In this document: one piece after another, positions 20,613 through 31,224 of the stretch
Numbering within the stretch: the stretch's first letter is position 1
Layout of the letters: each line of letters opens with the position of its first letter
Source: Phascolarctos cinereus
Lineage: Eukaryota; Chordata; Mammalia; Diprotodontia; Phascolarctidae
NCBI RefSeq assembly: GCF_002099425.1
Contig: NW_018343955.1
Location: forward strand, 16,313,001 to 16,377,000
Reading direction: 5' to 3'
DNA length: 64,000 nucleotides
Translations under genes and position numbers: made by a program
The notes under the pieces: generated by a model
What the model saw: the letters and a program-made list of their open reading frames with translations, nothing else
The model's database searches: none
What the model was told of the DNA's origin: nothing

Positions 20613-20830
20613 ACATATACATATTTGTGTCTGATGGTAGCCATCTTTAGAGTGGGGGGGGGAGTGAAGAAAAAAAGAAAAAAATTACATGATAATTTTG
20701 TTGTATATTTGAAAGGAATAACAAATTGTGCATAGTAGATTTGCAGCTTCATATACAATAATCTTTTTTATTGTACTATGTTATAAAAATGCTTATTTTA
20801 TTCCAGAAATTAAAAATAAAATAAAATAAA
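20613..20830 (+). mobile_element. L1 3' end, first of two adjacent copies
   Basis: Carries 'gtgtctgatggtagccatct' through 'attccagaaattaaaaataa' and an A-rich tail. About 95% identical by eye to 21367-21590. Confidence 0.88.
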
Positions 20831-20842
20831 TAGGGACACTAG

Positions 20843-21593
20843 TTGTAAAATGATCCAACAATTTTGGGGAACAATATGGAATTATGCCCAAAGAGTTATT
20901 AAACTACCTATACCCCTTGACCCAGCAATACCACTACTTGCTCTATTTCCAAAGATGATTAGGGAAAAAAGAAAATAACCAGTATGTTCTAAAATGCTTG
21001 TAGCAGCTCTCTTTGTGGTGGAAAAGAACTGGAAATTGCAGGGATGCCCATCAGTTGGGGAATGGTTGAGAAAGTTGTGGTATATGCTTGTGATGGAATA
21101 CTACTGTGCTATAAGAAATGATGAGCTCAGTGATTTCAGAAAAACATGGAAAGACTCAGATGAAATAATGAAGAGTGAAATGAGCAGAATCAAGAGAACA
21201 TTGTACACAGTAATAGCAATATTGTTTTAAGAACCACTTTAAGAAAGTAAGTTATTTTGTCTATTATAAATACCAAATTAACTATAAAGGACATATGAAG
21301 AAAGACACTATCTGCATCCAGAGAAAGAACTGATAAATAGAATTATGCATAGATTAATTTTATATACATATACATATTTGTGTCTGATGGTAGCCATCTC
21401 TAGAATGGGGGGGAGTGAAGAAAAAAAGAAAAAAATTACATAATAGTTTTGTTGTATATTTGAAAGGAATAACAAATTGTGCAGAGTAGATTTGCTGCTT
21501 CATGTACAATAATCTTTTTTATTGTACTATGTTATGAAAATGCTTATTTTATTCCAGAAATTAAAAATAAAATAAAATAAAAAAAGAACACAA
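20843..21593 (+). mobile_element. L1, 5' truncated, ORF2 C-terminus plus 3' UTR, perfect 11-bp TSD
   Basis: One frame reads PIPLDPAIPLLA at 20907 and, after one stop, MLVAALFVVEKNWK through KLWYMLVMEYYCAIRND (20994-21230). This mirrors the human L1 ORF2 C-terminus (PFDPAIPLLG, MFIAALFTIAKTW, MEYYAAIKNDE). Flanked by 'agggacactag' at 20832-20842 and 21594-21604. Confidence 0.95.
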
Positions 21594-21604
21594 AGGGACA
21601 CTAG

Positions 21605-22038
21605 GAAACAAGATGGAGTCACCTACAGGTTATAAGAGAAATAATCCAGATCCCTGAAATGCAATCTTTGAAGTAATAATAAATAATTGAAAAAGCCTGG
21701 TGCCACTCACACCAGAAGTGATGCAAAGTAAGGCAAAGGACAGAGGTAAGGACTACCAGTTCCTTCTGTATGTTTTTCTCTCATTGCTTCATGATCATGT
21801 TAAAACAAACAAACAAACAAATACAGATGCACAGAGTGAAATATCCCTTGTTCCTTTATAGTGACATTTTGTGGTCTTCCCTTCGGGCTTGGTTTTGGAA
21901 AATAGAACTTCAGTTGTTACTGCTACTGGCTGCTGCTTGGTGTTGTTGCTCTGTGTAAGTGTGGAGACCCCAGCTCCCTTCTGTCCTTGTCCCCTTGAGA
22001 GATCCTCAGAACGGCCATCCATCACTCCTGATCTCATG
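21605..22038. other. Low-repeat interval with (CAAA)n
   Basis: Short AAAC array at about 21803-21821. No gene. Confidence 0.4.
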
Positions 22039-22039
22039 T

Positions 22040-22135
22040 TTGTCAGTCAGTAAATATTTATTAATCACCCACTTGGTGCCAGACACTGTACCAAGTGTTG
22101 GAGATCCCAGAAAGGTGAAAAATGGTCCCTGAGAC
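22040..22135 (-). mobile_element. L2 3' tip, antisense
   Basis: 'gtcagtcagtaaatatttat' then 'tgccagacactgtaccaagt'. Confidence 0.88.
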
Positions 22136-22834
22136 CATTCTCTGGTCCCCATGTATTTCTGGCCTCACAAGTGATTACTTGCTAAACAATTTTAGATCGA
22201 TTCCTCTTGGTACTTTTGAAATACAACTTCCTATGCTGTTTCTTTGGCTTGATCTTTCAGACAAAGGATTATTGTTCCATGTTCAACCATGATCTGTTGA
22301 ACCAATCCCATCCCAACAAGGTAGGGATCCTTCAGCTCATTGACCAACACTGTTTAAGCATAAGATTCATCATCCCAGAATTGTCCTTTTGGTTGTTGAC
22401 CTCATTTCTGTTAAATTCTCTGGGCACAGATCTTGGGAGATGTGAGGGGGGAGGCCTTATTAACAGTCTGAATTTAATCTATTGGTCTTCATCCTACCTT
22501 GTAAATTGTTTTAAAAAATGATTAGCCTAAGGCTTTTTTTTTTGTTAGATCAGTGAAATTTGCATTGACCTCACCCACATGTGCTCCTGACAACCTAAAG
22601 TTTTACTCTTTAGCTTTGGCACACCAGTGGGCTCATGGTTTGGCACTTGATAAAAGCTTATTGATGTAACTAACAGTGGTTATAGCAAATGTATATTGAA
22701 ATCTCCCAGGAATATAGAATCAGATGAAAACATTGCTCAAAAGAAAGGCTGGGGAGGGATGCAGAATTAACCATGTTTTAGGTCTGCTGCTTGAATTCCC
22801 AATCTATAATACTGATTTCTTTTGGGCCATGGGC
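22136..22834. other. Low-repeat interval
   Basis: A 104-codon plus-strand frame (22207-22521) has no recognisable domain. Nothing else seen. Confidence 0.4.
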
Positions 22835-22837
22835 ATT

Positions 22838-23082
22838 CCAAGATTTGGAACTGGAAGGGACCTTAAAGATAATCTTGTCCCACTCCCTCATTTTACAGAT
22901 GAGGAAATTGGAGATGAGGAAGAGTAAGTGACTTATCCAAGGCCATATAGGTCATAATTTAAATTTGTGTAACCCTTTACAATGCACAAAAGTATTTTAT
23001 ATTGGAGTAATCAGAGGAGCTGGGATATGAATCCATGTTTTGCAGCACCAAATCTAAACTTCCTATTATATCAAGGTTCCTG
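22838..23082 (-). mobile_element. MIR3 SINE, antisense, interrupted
   Basis: 'tttggaactggaagggacct', 'ccctcattttacagatgagg' and 'gatatgaatccatgttttgc'. About 50 bp near 22960-23010 do not fit and may be a further small insertion. Confidence 0.8.
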
Positions 23083-23149
23083 GCTGAGCTGTAGAATTTG
23101 TTTTGACATTCTTATGCATTTTAAATATCTTCCTTGCCTATTTTGTTTC

Positions 23150-23265
23150 CCTAAAGCAACTTGAGGGTGTGGATAATGCCTTAACCTTTCATATTCCTCA
23201 CATTACCTATACTGGCTGGGAATATAGTAGGTGCTCATCAGATACTTGTTGAATGAATGACGATA
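23150..23265 (+). mobile_element. L2 3' end
   Basis: 'gggaatatagtaggtgctca' then 'gatacttgttgaatgaatga', the L2 terminus. Confidence 0.8.
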
Positions 23266-23947
23266 TGGATGGATTGAAATCAGATTCCAACCTTCTGAAT
23301 ATCTGAAAGGAAATATACATCAGATCTATTTGGGTAGAAAAACAACTCTACCTCTATCTCACCACCAACTAGTTTCCCTTCTCCCCTGAAAAGAAAAAAA
23401 AAACCTGATAACAAAGTAAATTGTTAAAAAAAAAAGACCCTTTTCCTTTAATTTAAGAAGGATTCTTTCCAACAGACAAGGGGAAAGCCATTACCCAGAG
23501 GACTTGTTGCCAGTCCCAAATCATTCCCGTGATCTCCAGGCAGCCAAGAAAATAATGATCTGAAATAACATTTACTGGAATGGGATGAGGAAGCCTCCAT
23601 TTGGATGACTCTTGGGTGATTCACAGGAGCAATTTTTAAAATTTGCAGGCTTCAAACTCTGCTCTTATTAAAAAAATATATATATTTTTAAGATTGGAGG
23701 GAGGGGCTGCAAGTGGACGAATCTATACCATTGTATTTGAAATTGTCAATGGGTAAGGCTGCTAAGTAGCCAGATTTAAAGGAGAAAAAAGACCCCCAAA
23801 AAGCCAAAAAAAAAAAGAAACAAAACAAAACAAAAAAAGCCAAAAACAGGATTTGCCAACAGTGAAGAATGGTTAAGTGTGAGGTGTTTGCTAAGGTATT
23901 AATCATGTGACTCCTAGCACTTTGGTGATTTTATAAATGGGTGTATA
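23266..23947. other. Low-repeat interval with A-rich runs
   Basis: A-rich runs at about 23390-23402, 23425-23436 and 23805-23840. The stretch 23440-23670 is of mixed composition and repeat-free, a fair candidate for conserved non-coding sequence. Confidence 0.4.
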
Positions 23948-23965
23948 TGTTTCTTTTCTCTCCAG

Positions 23966-24024
23966 TCTGTTAATATTGTTAGGCACAGCTCTGTAGAAGT
24001 TTCAGGAAGAAATATCAGTGGGAG
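23966..24024 (+). other. Candidate 59-nt exon (splice-site bounded)
   Basis: Preceded by a strong polypyrimidine acceptor ('gtttcttttctctccag', ending 23965) and followed by a donor ('gtagga', 24025). Frame 1 is open: SVNIVRHSSVEVSGRNISG. The peptide is not recognised. Such sites also arise by chance in introns. Confidence 0.2.
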
Positions 24025-24307
24025 GTAGGATTCTTGACTGCGCTTAGATGCTCTACTGATAAAATCATATAAAGTGCATAGGTGTTGACAACCTGGGCAG
24101 CTGGAGTATCTGGGGTTACAGGAAGTCCATCACATTTCTACACTGCTTTCATCCTGCACTTTGTAGCAAGGAAATGAAAGTAATTCACCTCCTCCTTTCT
24201 TTGTCAGAATACCACTGACAACCTCAACCCCAGCCCTGTCTTCCCACCATTTGTCTTTATGTCAGTTCTACAGGCTGATTTCCTTAGAATATATAATTAA
24301 CAATAAA

Positions 24308-24612
24308 ATTGCTTTATACATGCCTAATACTTCTCATGTGATGTCATTCGATCCTCACAACGAAGTAAATAAGTGTTTACTAAGTACTTACTATGGAACA
24401 GACCCTGTGCTAGGCATGTTTATAAGTATCATTTCATTTAATCCTCACAATAATACTAGGACGTAGGAGGTCTTAGCACTTCCATTCTTCAGAGGAGGGA
24501 ATTTGAGGCAAGCAGAGGTCTGACTTGTCCAGAGTCATACAGCTGTTAAATGTCTGAAGCTGAGTTTTAACTCAGGTCTTCCTACCCCAAGGCCCAGTGC
24601 TTTACACTACAT
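24308..24612 (-). mobile_element. MIR SINE, antisense, inserted in another MIR piece
   Basis: A first MIR scrap (24308-24365, 'ttcgatcctcacaacgaagt') is followed by a fuller copy with 'accctgtgctaggcatgttt', 'ttcatttaatcctcacaata' and 'aactcaggtcttcctacccc'. Confidence 0.8.
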
Positions 24613-25180
24613 ATATAATATCTGACTGTCCCAATAACTCTTAGTTGGATTTAATTAATTTCTAAAGTATACATAGATTTTGTTATAACTTCATTGGTTC
24701 CTGGGGCTAAAAGACCTTTGTAAGCCATATAGTCCATTCCTTTGCCTCAAAGTAAGATTGAACTCAAACCACTGTAGAAAGATAACTTTTCATTCTTATG
24801 CATTTACAAAGAAGTAAACTCCATAATTTTCCTTAGATAAACATTCTTATTTCCCAAGAATTTTCATCTAATAAATTCTTCCTATAGTCTATCTAGCTTA
24901 CGTTGAGCTGGCTATGTCCCTTCGGTGCATTAGATTGGGAAACTGATTCTCCCCTCCCCCTCCATTTTCATGTAGTATTTGAATGTGTCAGATCTTCCCC
25001 CTCCCCCACCAACCCACCACAGTGCACTCAGTTCACTCCCCTTATTATTGAAAAAAAAAAAGATAGAACTCCCTGTGACCACTGTCTGTATAGCTCATCC
25101 TGGTACAACCATGGATCCCTTTTCTAGCTTTCTGGTTTGTATGGCGAGTAACATGTTGCTGACTTAGTCTCTTGGCCTTG
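24613..25180. other. Low-repeat interval
   Basis: A faint old-repeat feel at 24695-24900 could not be assigned. No gene. Confidence 0.35.
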
Positions 25181-25184
25181 AAGC

Positions 25185-25362
25185 GGAGAGAGCACTGGGT
25201 TAGGAGTCAGAGTTGTTGGAATTATGACTCTCCTATTTTCTAGCCTTATGAGCTTCATCTCTGTGGGCCCCAGTTTCCTCATCTATAAAATAAAGAAATC
25301 GGACAAGATGATCCCTAAGGTCTCTTTTAGCTCCATAATTCTATGATACTAGGGTTTGAAAT
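25185..25362 (+). mobile_element. MIR3 SINE
   Basis: 'gagagcactgggttaggagt', 'ccccagtttcctcatctata' and 'gatgatccctaaggtctctt', ending 'cataattctatgatac'. Confidence 0.88.
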
Positions 25363-25364
25363 CT

Positions 25365-27512
25365 CCCACAACTTTCCATAACTACCCCTTGTCAAATTAA
25401 TGGAACCAGTGGGATTATCCCAGAGGTACCTATGGTCTTTTGGCTTGGCTGGTTGGGTTGTAACTATTATATTCATCCTATCCCCTCAGGCTCTTAGGCA
25501 GACATCTAAGGCTTCGTAAAATACGGCCATCACATGCAGTATACATTTTAACTAAGCTCTTTAAGGTTGTGGGCTCCTGGAAGGTTTGGGGAAATCTCAA
25601 AAGATTAATCAGGAAATAAGGTGAAAGAGCTTTGCTTTGGGGTCTGTGGGTTATGATGATAATAATAGTAATTAATAATCACAACAATAATACTATTAGC
25701 CTATTAGCCAAATAATAATATTTCCTCTACACAGAAGAAAGTATTTAAGCAAAGAGTAGATGACCATATGTTAGCAATGTTGTGTTTGGGATTCGTGCAA
25801 ACAGGTCAGAAGGTTGCAGTTGAAGGTTTCTATGGTTCCTCCTAACCCTAAGATTCTCTATTGGATTCTTATTGGTTCTTATTGGATGTTTATACAACCG
25901 GTGTTCCCAGTGAGACTGACAATTTCTTGAGGGATGGGCCTGGGCTTCTGCCTATCTCCCAGAGCCCTCACACCATGTTTAATACACAGTTAGGGCTCCA
26001 TATGTATCTCATGCACCAAATAAGCTGCCCATTGATGTTACTGGCATGTTAGTTGGCATCTACCTCCCCATTTCCACTTAGTATTTCTTTCCATATACAA
26101 AGACTTTCTCTGTATCCAAACTCAATGATTGTTCCTACAAATACTTTGTTATCAAGTCAGAAAGTTTGCTCCACCTGCTAGCCAGGGATAGGAAAATATT
26201 TAAAAGACTGATGAATTTGATCTGGTGCTAGAGCATTCATGGGAGAAGTTTCTGGTCAGGATTCTGAGTCAAACCCCAAACATCACAACCCCTCTCTGGA
26301 GATGAGCCGTTATTATGGAATAATTAGTGCTAGCTGAGTGAACTTGAGCAAACTGTTGTCTCTGACATAACTGTGAGGCGTCTCTAGGGCCCCTGTAAAG
26401 CTCTAAGGCTCTAACAAATCGGCACCAATTTCTCGGGGATGTTGACATGTGAGTGAGCATCTCCAAGAAAAATAAGAGAGGAGTCAAGGGGGAAAGGGTG
26501 GGAGAGTGTAGGAAGAGTAAAATTAGGTGGGATAGAAAGCTGCTGCCAGATTTTAATAAAAATCTACAGCTGAGCCTGCATTTGCAGCTGCCTTGAGGTC
26601 CACACTATTTGCTGTAAAATGGCCATAAAGGAGGAATGTGGATTATTACTGCCCAGGAAAGAAGTCTTCTAGTTGGCAAACTGGGGAATGTAAGTTCATG
26701 CAAGCTGTTGGCCCTAGGGTAAGTTAGAGAAAAGAAAAAGGGAAATGTGCCACAATAGGACCTGGGGAAGTTTAGACTCAGTTCAGTTTGTGTGGTGGGC
26801 AGCAAAACCACTGAATAGTTGGTTGTTTCCTGCTTTGCTTCCACTAGCAAGGCCTTGGAGTCTCTGTTTCAGAGCTGTAACTAACAATTTTAGTATTCAG
26901 AGCAAGCACAGATGAGCTGGGGGATAGAGGAGGGACCTCTGGGAGATATTGCAGACCTTGGGACACAAGGCTTTCTGGGATGACACTACCTTATGCAGCA
27001 GGGAGAGATAGAGGCTTTGGGACACCAGCCTTCAGTTGTAGAAACCCTAGGGCAGCTGCTGGAGAGTCCCTCTTCTAGGGAGGAATACCAGTTAGGGAGG
27101 AGTTCATTGAGGGTACATCTGCCAGGGCTTGTGGGTAAAGGACTAAGGGTGGGAAGGAAGAAACTTTCTGGAAGCTTCTGGTTTTAAATCCTTATTCTCA
27201 CTGAAGAGGTGCTACTCTTAGTTGTTCCAGTCTGCTGAAGTTGCTCAGCTTCTTGGGACAAAGCCCTGGTCACTTCACCCCAGCGAAAGCTCTGTTGTCT
27301 TTGACTATAGTCCTGGCAATGGCTGTTCCATTTTTTTTTCCTCCCCCTCATTATCCTAAGTCATTACGCCAGTAACATACTGGCAGGCCGTTTTGTTTGT
27401 CTTGAGTACAACAGGAACCATTTTGCTCTAGGCAAAGAAGATAACAAATATAAACTGTTTACACATGAGGCACATGCAGGTATACAGAATTTAAATGGAT
27501 TATGCTCTGCTA
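25365..27512. other. 2.1-kb repeat-poor interval, no gene recognised
   Basis: Only AT-rich (ATA/ATT) patches near 25655-25720. Open frames up to 81 codons have no known domain. Possible single-copy regulatory DNA. Confidence 0.45.
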
Positions 27513-27514
27513 AT

Positions 27515-28080
27515 CAAAGAGTTAACAAATAATTTATTAAGTTCCTACTTTGTGACAGGCACTGTGCTTGAGACACAAAGACAATAATTAATAATAACAA
27601 CAATAATAACAATAACAGCTAGCATTTTTATAGCACCAGTGTGCCAGGCCCTGTGCTAAGCACTTTTACAATGATTATCTCTTTTGATCCTCACAACAAC
27701 CCTGGGAGGTAGTTGTGATTATTAGCTTCATTTTTTTTAAATGGAGGAAACTGAGGCAAACAGAAATTGAGTGACTAAATATGAAGATAAAAATTAAACA
27801 GTCCCTTCCCTCAGAGAGCTCATAATTTATTAGAGAAAACATTCTTAGATAGAAAATCTATATCTATAAAATATATTAAAAATTCAAGGTATTTGTAGGG
27901 GAAGAGGAAGCACTAGCAGATGGGGGCATCAAGGAAGGCCTCAGAGAGATGGTGGTGTTTGAAATACACTTTGAAGACTACTAGGAATTTTAAGAGATGT
28001 ATATAAGGAAAGAATGCATTCCTGGCGTGGGAAGCAGCCTTTGCAAAGGCATGGAGATAGGAAATGGAATGTTATGAATG
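27515..28080 (-). mobile_element. L2 (antisense), split by MIR
   Basis: The left arm has 'aaataatttattaagttcct' and 'tgacaggcactgtgcttgag'; the right arm has 'cagtcccttccctcagagag' and 'aaaggcatggagataggaaa'. Confidence 0.9.
27592..27777 (-). mobile_element. MIR SINE inside L2, antisense
   Basis: 'gccaggccctgtgctaagca', 'tcctcacaacaaccctggga' and 'gaggaaactgaggcaaacag'. 'aagacaataatt' before and 'aagataaaaatt' after look like an old target-site duplication. Confidence 0.88.
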
Positions 28081-28164
28081 AAAATTTTTGATGACCTCCT
28101 TGATTTGGATAGCCCTGGGTTTCTTTAGGTAGATGGCCTAGGGGAAACTGTGGTGACCTTGGAA

Positions 28165-28340
28165 AGGTCAATTTGAAACCTGGCTGTGTCAAACATGGTA
28201 CAATTAACCTCTTTAGTGTCAGTTTCCTCATCTGTAAAATGTAGATTAAAAACCTGCATTAACTAATTTAGAGTTGTGAGGATGCAAGGTACTTTAAAAC
28301 ATGCAAACAAATATACAAATGTCAGTTATTAATATTATTG
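28165..28340 (+). mobile_element. MIR SINE, 5' truncated
   Basis: 'gtgtcagtttcctcatctgt' and 'gagttgtgaggatgcaaggt', then the tail at 28290-28340. Confidence 0.75.
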
Positions 28341-28544
28341 GTTCAAGGCCTATCATATTCACATGAATCCATCCAAATAGGTAGAGACAGCCTATTGTTC
28401 AGACTTTGATATGCAGTTGTATGGATAACCCATTGTTATCCATTAGTAAATGGATATTGTATAAATACTGCAAACAGACAAGGAGCAGGGCCCACAAACT
28501 AATTGGAAGAAGGGAGTCAATTGGATTGCTTTGGGTGATTTGCA

Positions 28545-28850
28545 AACCTTAAAGTTCTATATAAATGCTTTTGTTGTTTTTCAGTCATATCCAACTCTTT
28601 GTGACCCCATTTGGGGTTTTCTTGTCAAAGAAACTGGAGTGGTTTGCCATTTCCTTCTTTAGCTGAGGCACACAGGGTTAAGTGACTTGTCTAGGGTCAC
28701 ACAGTTAGTGTCTGAGACTAAATTTAAACTCATGAAGATGAGTCTTCTTCCTGATTCCAGGCCTAGCACTCTATCCACTGCACCACCAAACTGCCTCATA
28801 TAAATGTTGTTGTTGTTGTTATTATCATTATAATAATAATTGGTTTCCCC
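28545..28850 (+). mobile_element. MIR 3' tail, split by Mar-1
   Basis: 'gcaaaccttaaagttctata' is a MIR tail; it continues after the SINE with a TTG/ATT-rich end. Confidence 0.65.
28568..28797 (-). mobile_element. Mar-1 CORE-SINE, antisense, with TSD
   Basis: 'gaccccatttggggttttct', 'ggcacacagggttaagtgac' and 'gcactctatccactgcacca'. Flanked by 'atataaatg' at 28559-28567 and 28798-28806. Confidence 0.93.
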
Positions 28851-28861
28851 CTTCTTCCCCC

Positions 28862-29062
28862 ACACACTGTTAATACATTCACTCTGAGATTATTTCCTAT
28901 TTACTCTCTCTATATCTTGCATGTGCCTAATTGTTTATATGTTGCCTCCCTCATTAGAATGTAAACTCCTGGGGCTGGGGATGTTTTTGCCTTTCTTTGT
29001 AACCTTAGAACTTGGCAGTGCATAACACATACAAAGCACTTAATAAAAGCTTGAAATGGAAA
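28862..29062 (+). mobile_element. L2 3' end
   Basis: 'tgcctccctcattagaatgt', 'aaactcctggggctggggat' and 'agcacttaataaaagcttg'. Confidence 0.92.
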
Positions 29063-29094
29063 CTTGTACAGTATTTTAAATAATCCCAAACTTC

Positions 29095-29505
29095 TTAGTT
29101 ATATTTTATTTATATTTAATTTCAATACTATCTTATTTTTCCAATTACATGTAAAGATATTTTTCAACATTCAATTTTATAAGATTTTGAGTTCCAAATT
29201 TTTTCTCCCTCTTTCTTCTCCCTCCCCCTTCCCCAAGACAGTAAGTAATCTGATGTAGGTTACATGTACAATCATATTAAACATGTTTCCACATTAGTCA
29301 TGTTGCAAAAGAAGAATCAGAATAAAAGAGAAAAGCCATGATAAAGAAAAAAAAATTTAAAAAAAGAGCAAATAGTATGCTTCAATCTGCCTTCAGACTC
29401 CATAGTTCTTTCTCTGGATGTGGATAGCATTTTCCATCATGAGTCTTTTGGAACTGTCTTAGATCATTGAATTGCTGAGAAGATCTAAGTCTTCACCTGT
29501 GGTTT
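29095..29505 (-). mobile_element. L1 3' end, antisense
   Basis: 'tttttccaattacatgtaaa', 'aagattttgagttccaaatt', 'ttccacattagtcatgttgc' and 'cattgaattgctgagaagat'. Same UTR type as 9401-9848. Confidence 0.9.
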
Positions 29506-29519
29506 AAACATCTATATTC

Positions 29520-29923
29520 CTTCAGTGATGTTGCATGGTTATGGATTATGGAACACTACTGAAGAATTAAAGTTGTTGGTCACCCAAGGGGTAATGGAGA
29601 GGCACATACTGGGTATCAGTAGGCATCAGTATACTACCATCAAAATGTTGCATGGTGAAGAGATATATCTTAGTGGTATAGAACCAGAAGAGGAAATAAG
29701 CTGGTCATATAGTGAGACTGAGAAATGACCACAAACAGTCTATGAACTCCATTGGTAACTACAGAATATCAGGAGAGCTGAAGGAAGGCTCCCAGGCAGT
29801 TGGGTGCCTGGATTTATAAGAGGATATGGACAAGAATCACATAGGTTGTAAAGTAATGGATAGATTCTAATCCATATTGTTGGAAAGTGTCCTTACGTTG
29901 GTGACATGAAGGATCTATTAAAG
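29520..29923 (+). mobile_element. RTE-type LINE RT C-terminus
   Basis: The frame 29525-29728 reads MMLHGYGLWNTTEELKLLVT and ERHILGIS, matching the W-TT--L and ERR-LGI pattern at the C-terminus of RTE/Bov-B-like reverse transcriptases. The downstream DNA continues with stops. A dead 3' fragment, later hit by a SINE. Confidence 0.75.
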
Positions 29924-30079
29924 TTTATTCATTCATTCATTCATTTATTTATTTATTTTGGTAAGGCAATCAGGGTTAATTGACTTGCCCAGGGTCACAA
30001 GTGTCTGAGGCTGGATTTGAACTCAGGTCCTCCTGACTCCAGGGCCAATATTCTATCCAACTGTGTCACTAGCTGCCCC
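29924..30079 (-). mobile_element. tRNA-type short SINE, antisense, perfect 15-bp TSD
   Basis: (TTCA)/(TTTA) repeat as the reversed A tail, then 'gtaaggcaatcagggttaat' and 'gctggatttgaactcaggtc'. 'aaggatctattaaag' is identical at 29909-29923 and 30080-30094, indicating a fairly recent insertion. Confidence 0.96.
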
Positions 30080-30124
30080 AAGGATCTATTAAAGCAGTAA
30101 AGGATCAAAGTAAGGGATGTGTGG

Positions 30125-30230
30125 GTATATGTTTACACATGCAGACATAATGCACACATGTACCTATTTATATAATACACTATATATGTGTGTGTGTGTA
30201 TGCAGATATAAATGTGTGTGTATATGCACA
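30125..30230 (+). repeat. TG/TA-rich tract
   Basis: Irregular TATGTG and ACATGC runs after the RTE remnant. Confidence 0.7.
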
Positions 30231-30249
30231 GAATTAAGTAATAATACAC

Positions 30250-30715
30250 AAGGTATGCGTTATAAGATTATTCACCATAGGCCATGAACCACTCAACATA
30301 TGGAACTCAGAGCTGGGCCACGATATCCTAAAATAAAGTCTCACTCTGATGCTGTTAGTTCCATGATCACCACGCTTCTATAAAATGGTTCTTTTGAATC
30401 CTGGTGACCTGCTTTTGCCTCATCACTGGTAGCAGACCCTCTCTGCACAAATTCTTTCTCTGCTGTCCGTTTTGCTACATGTCTTTGGGCGAGTCAGCAG
30501 CTGCCTGGGGCAGGATGCGTATCCACAGGAATTTATCTGTATAATTGTAAACTCCTGGCTACTTCTTTGTAATTCTCACAGTGCCTAACCAAAATCGGAT
30601 AATCAATAGATCATCATGGAATGCATGGTGACCAAAAAGGCTATGCTATCCCAGGACAAAATAATTTAGATGGAGTATCAAGAGGGAGAGGGCTCTCAGC
30701 TCTGTGGTTTCTACC
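30250..30715. other. Low-repeat interval, L2 trace at its right end
   Basis: About 30540-30620 vaguely matches an L2 3' end ('attctcacagtgcctaacca'). The rest is unclassified. Confidence 0.35.
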
Positions 30716-30717
30716 CT

Positions 30718-31212
30718 GACTATGCCACACCTAGAGTTCTGTGTTCAATTCTAAGGGCCACATTTTAAGAAGATCATTGATAAGCTGGAGGGCATTCAGA
30801 GGAGACTGACCCGAATCAGTGAGGATCAGCTCAAGGAACTGGAGGTTCTTAGCATAGAGAAGAGAAGAAAAATGAGAGCAGCATTCAAACACTTGAAAGG
30901 CTGTCAAGAAGAAGAGGGATTGGATAGGCATTGCTTTAGCCTTGGGGCTCAGAAGTAGGACAAATGGATGGAAAATGTAGAGAAGTAGATTTTGGTTGGA
31001 CTTAAGGAGAGATTTCCTAATAACATAAGTTATTCCTAAGTGGAGTGGTCTGCTTTTGAAAATTATGGGGTCCCTCATCACTGGAGCTTTTCAAGAAGAG
31101 TCTGAATTACTGCTTGGTGGGACATTGGAAGGGAGATCCTTGGTCAGGCATGGGGTCAAGCTAGATGACCTCTGAAATTCTTTCCAATCCAGATTCTGTG
31201 ATTCTGTGAATA
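30718..31212 (+). mobile_element. L3/CR1 LINE 3' half
   Basis: 'gctggagggcattcagagga', 'ttggttggacttaaggagag' and 'caagctagatgacctctgaa', ending 'gattctgtgattctgtgaa'. This is the CR1/L3 3' ORF and terminus shared across amniotes, and an old insertion. Confidence 0.9.
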
Positions 31213-31224
31213 AATGAATGGGGA

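Noticed and set aside
20994-21230. 78-codon frame as a host gene
   Set aside because: Its sequence is the L1 ORF2 C-terminus, inside a 5'-truncated L1 with target-site duplication.
29525-29728. 67-codon frame as a host gene
   Set aside because: Matches the C-terminal pattern of RTE-type reverse transcriptase and is followed by stops.
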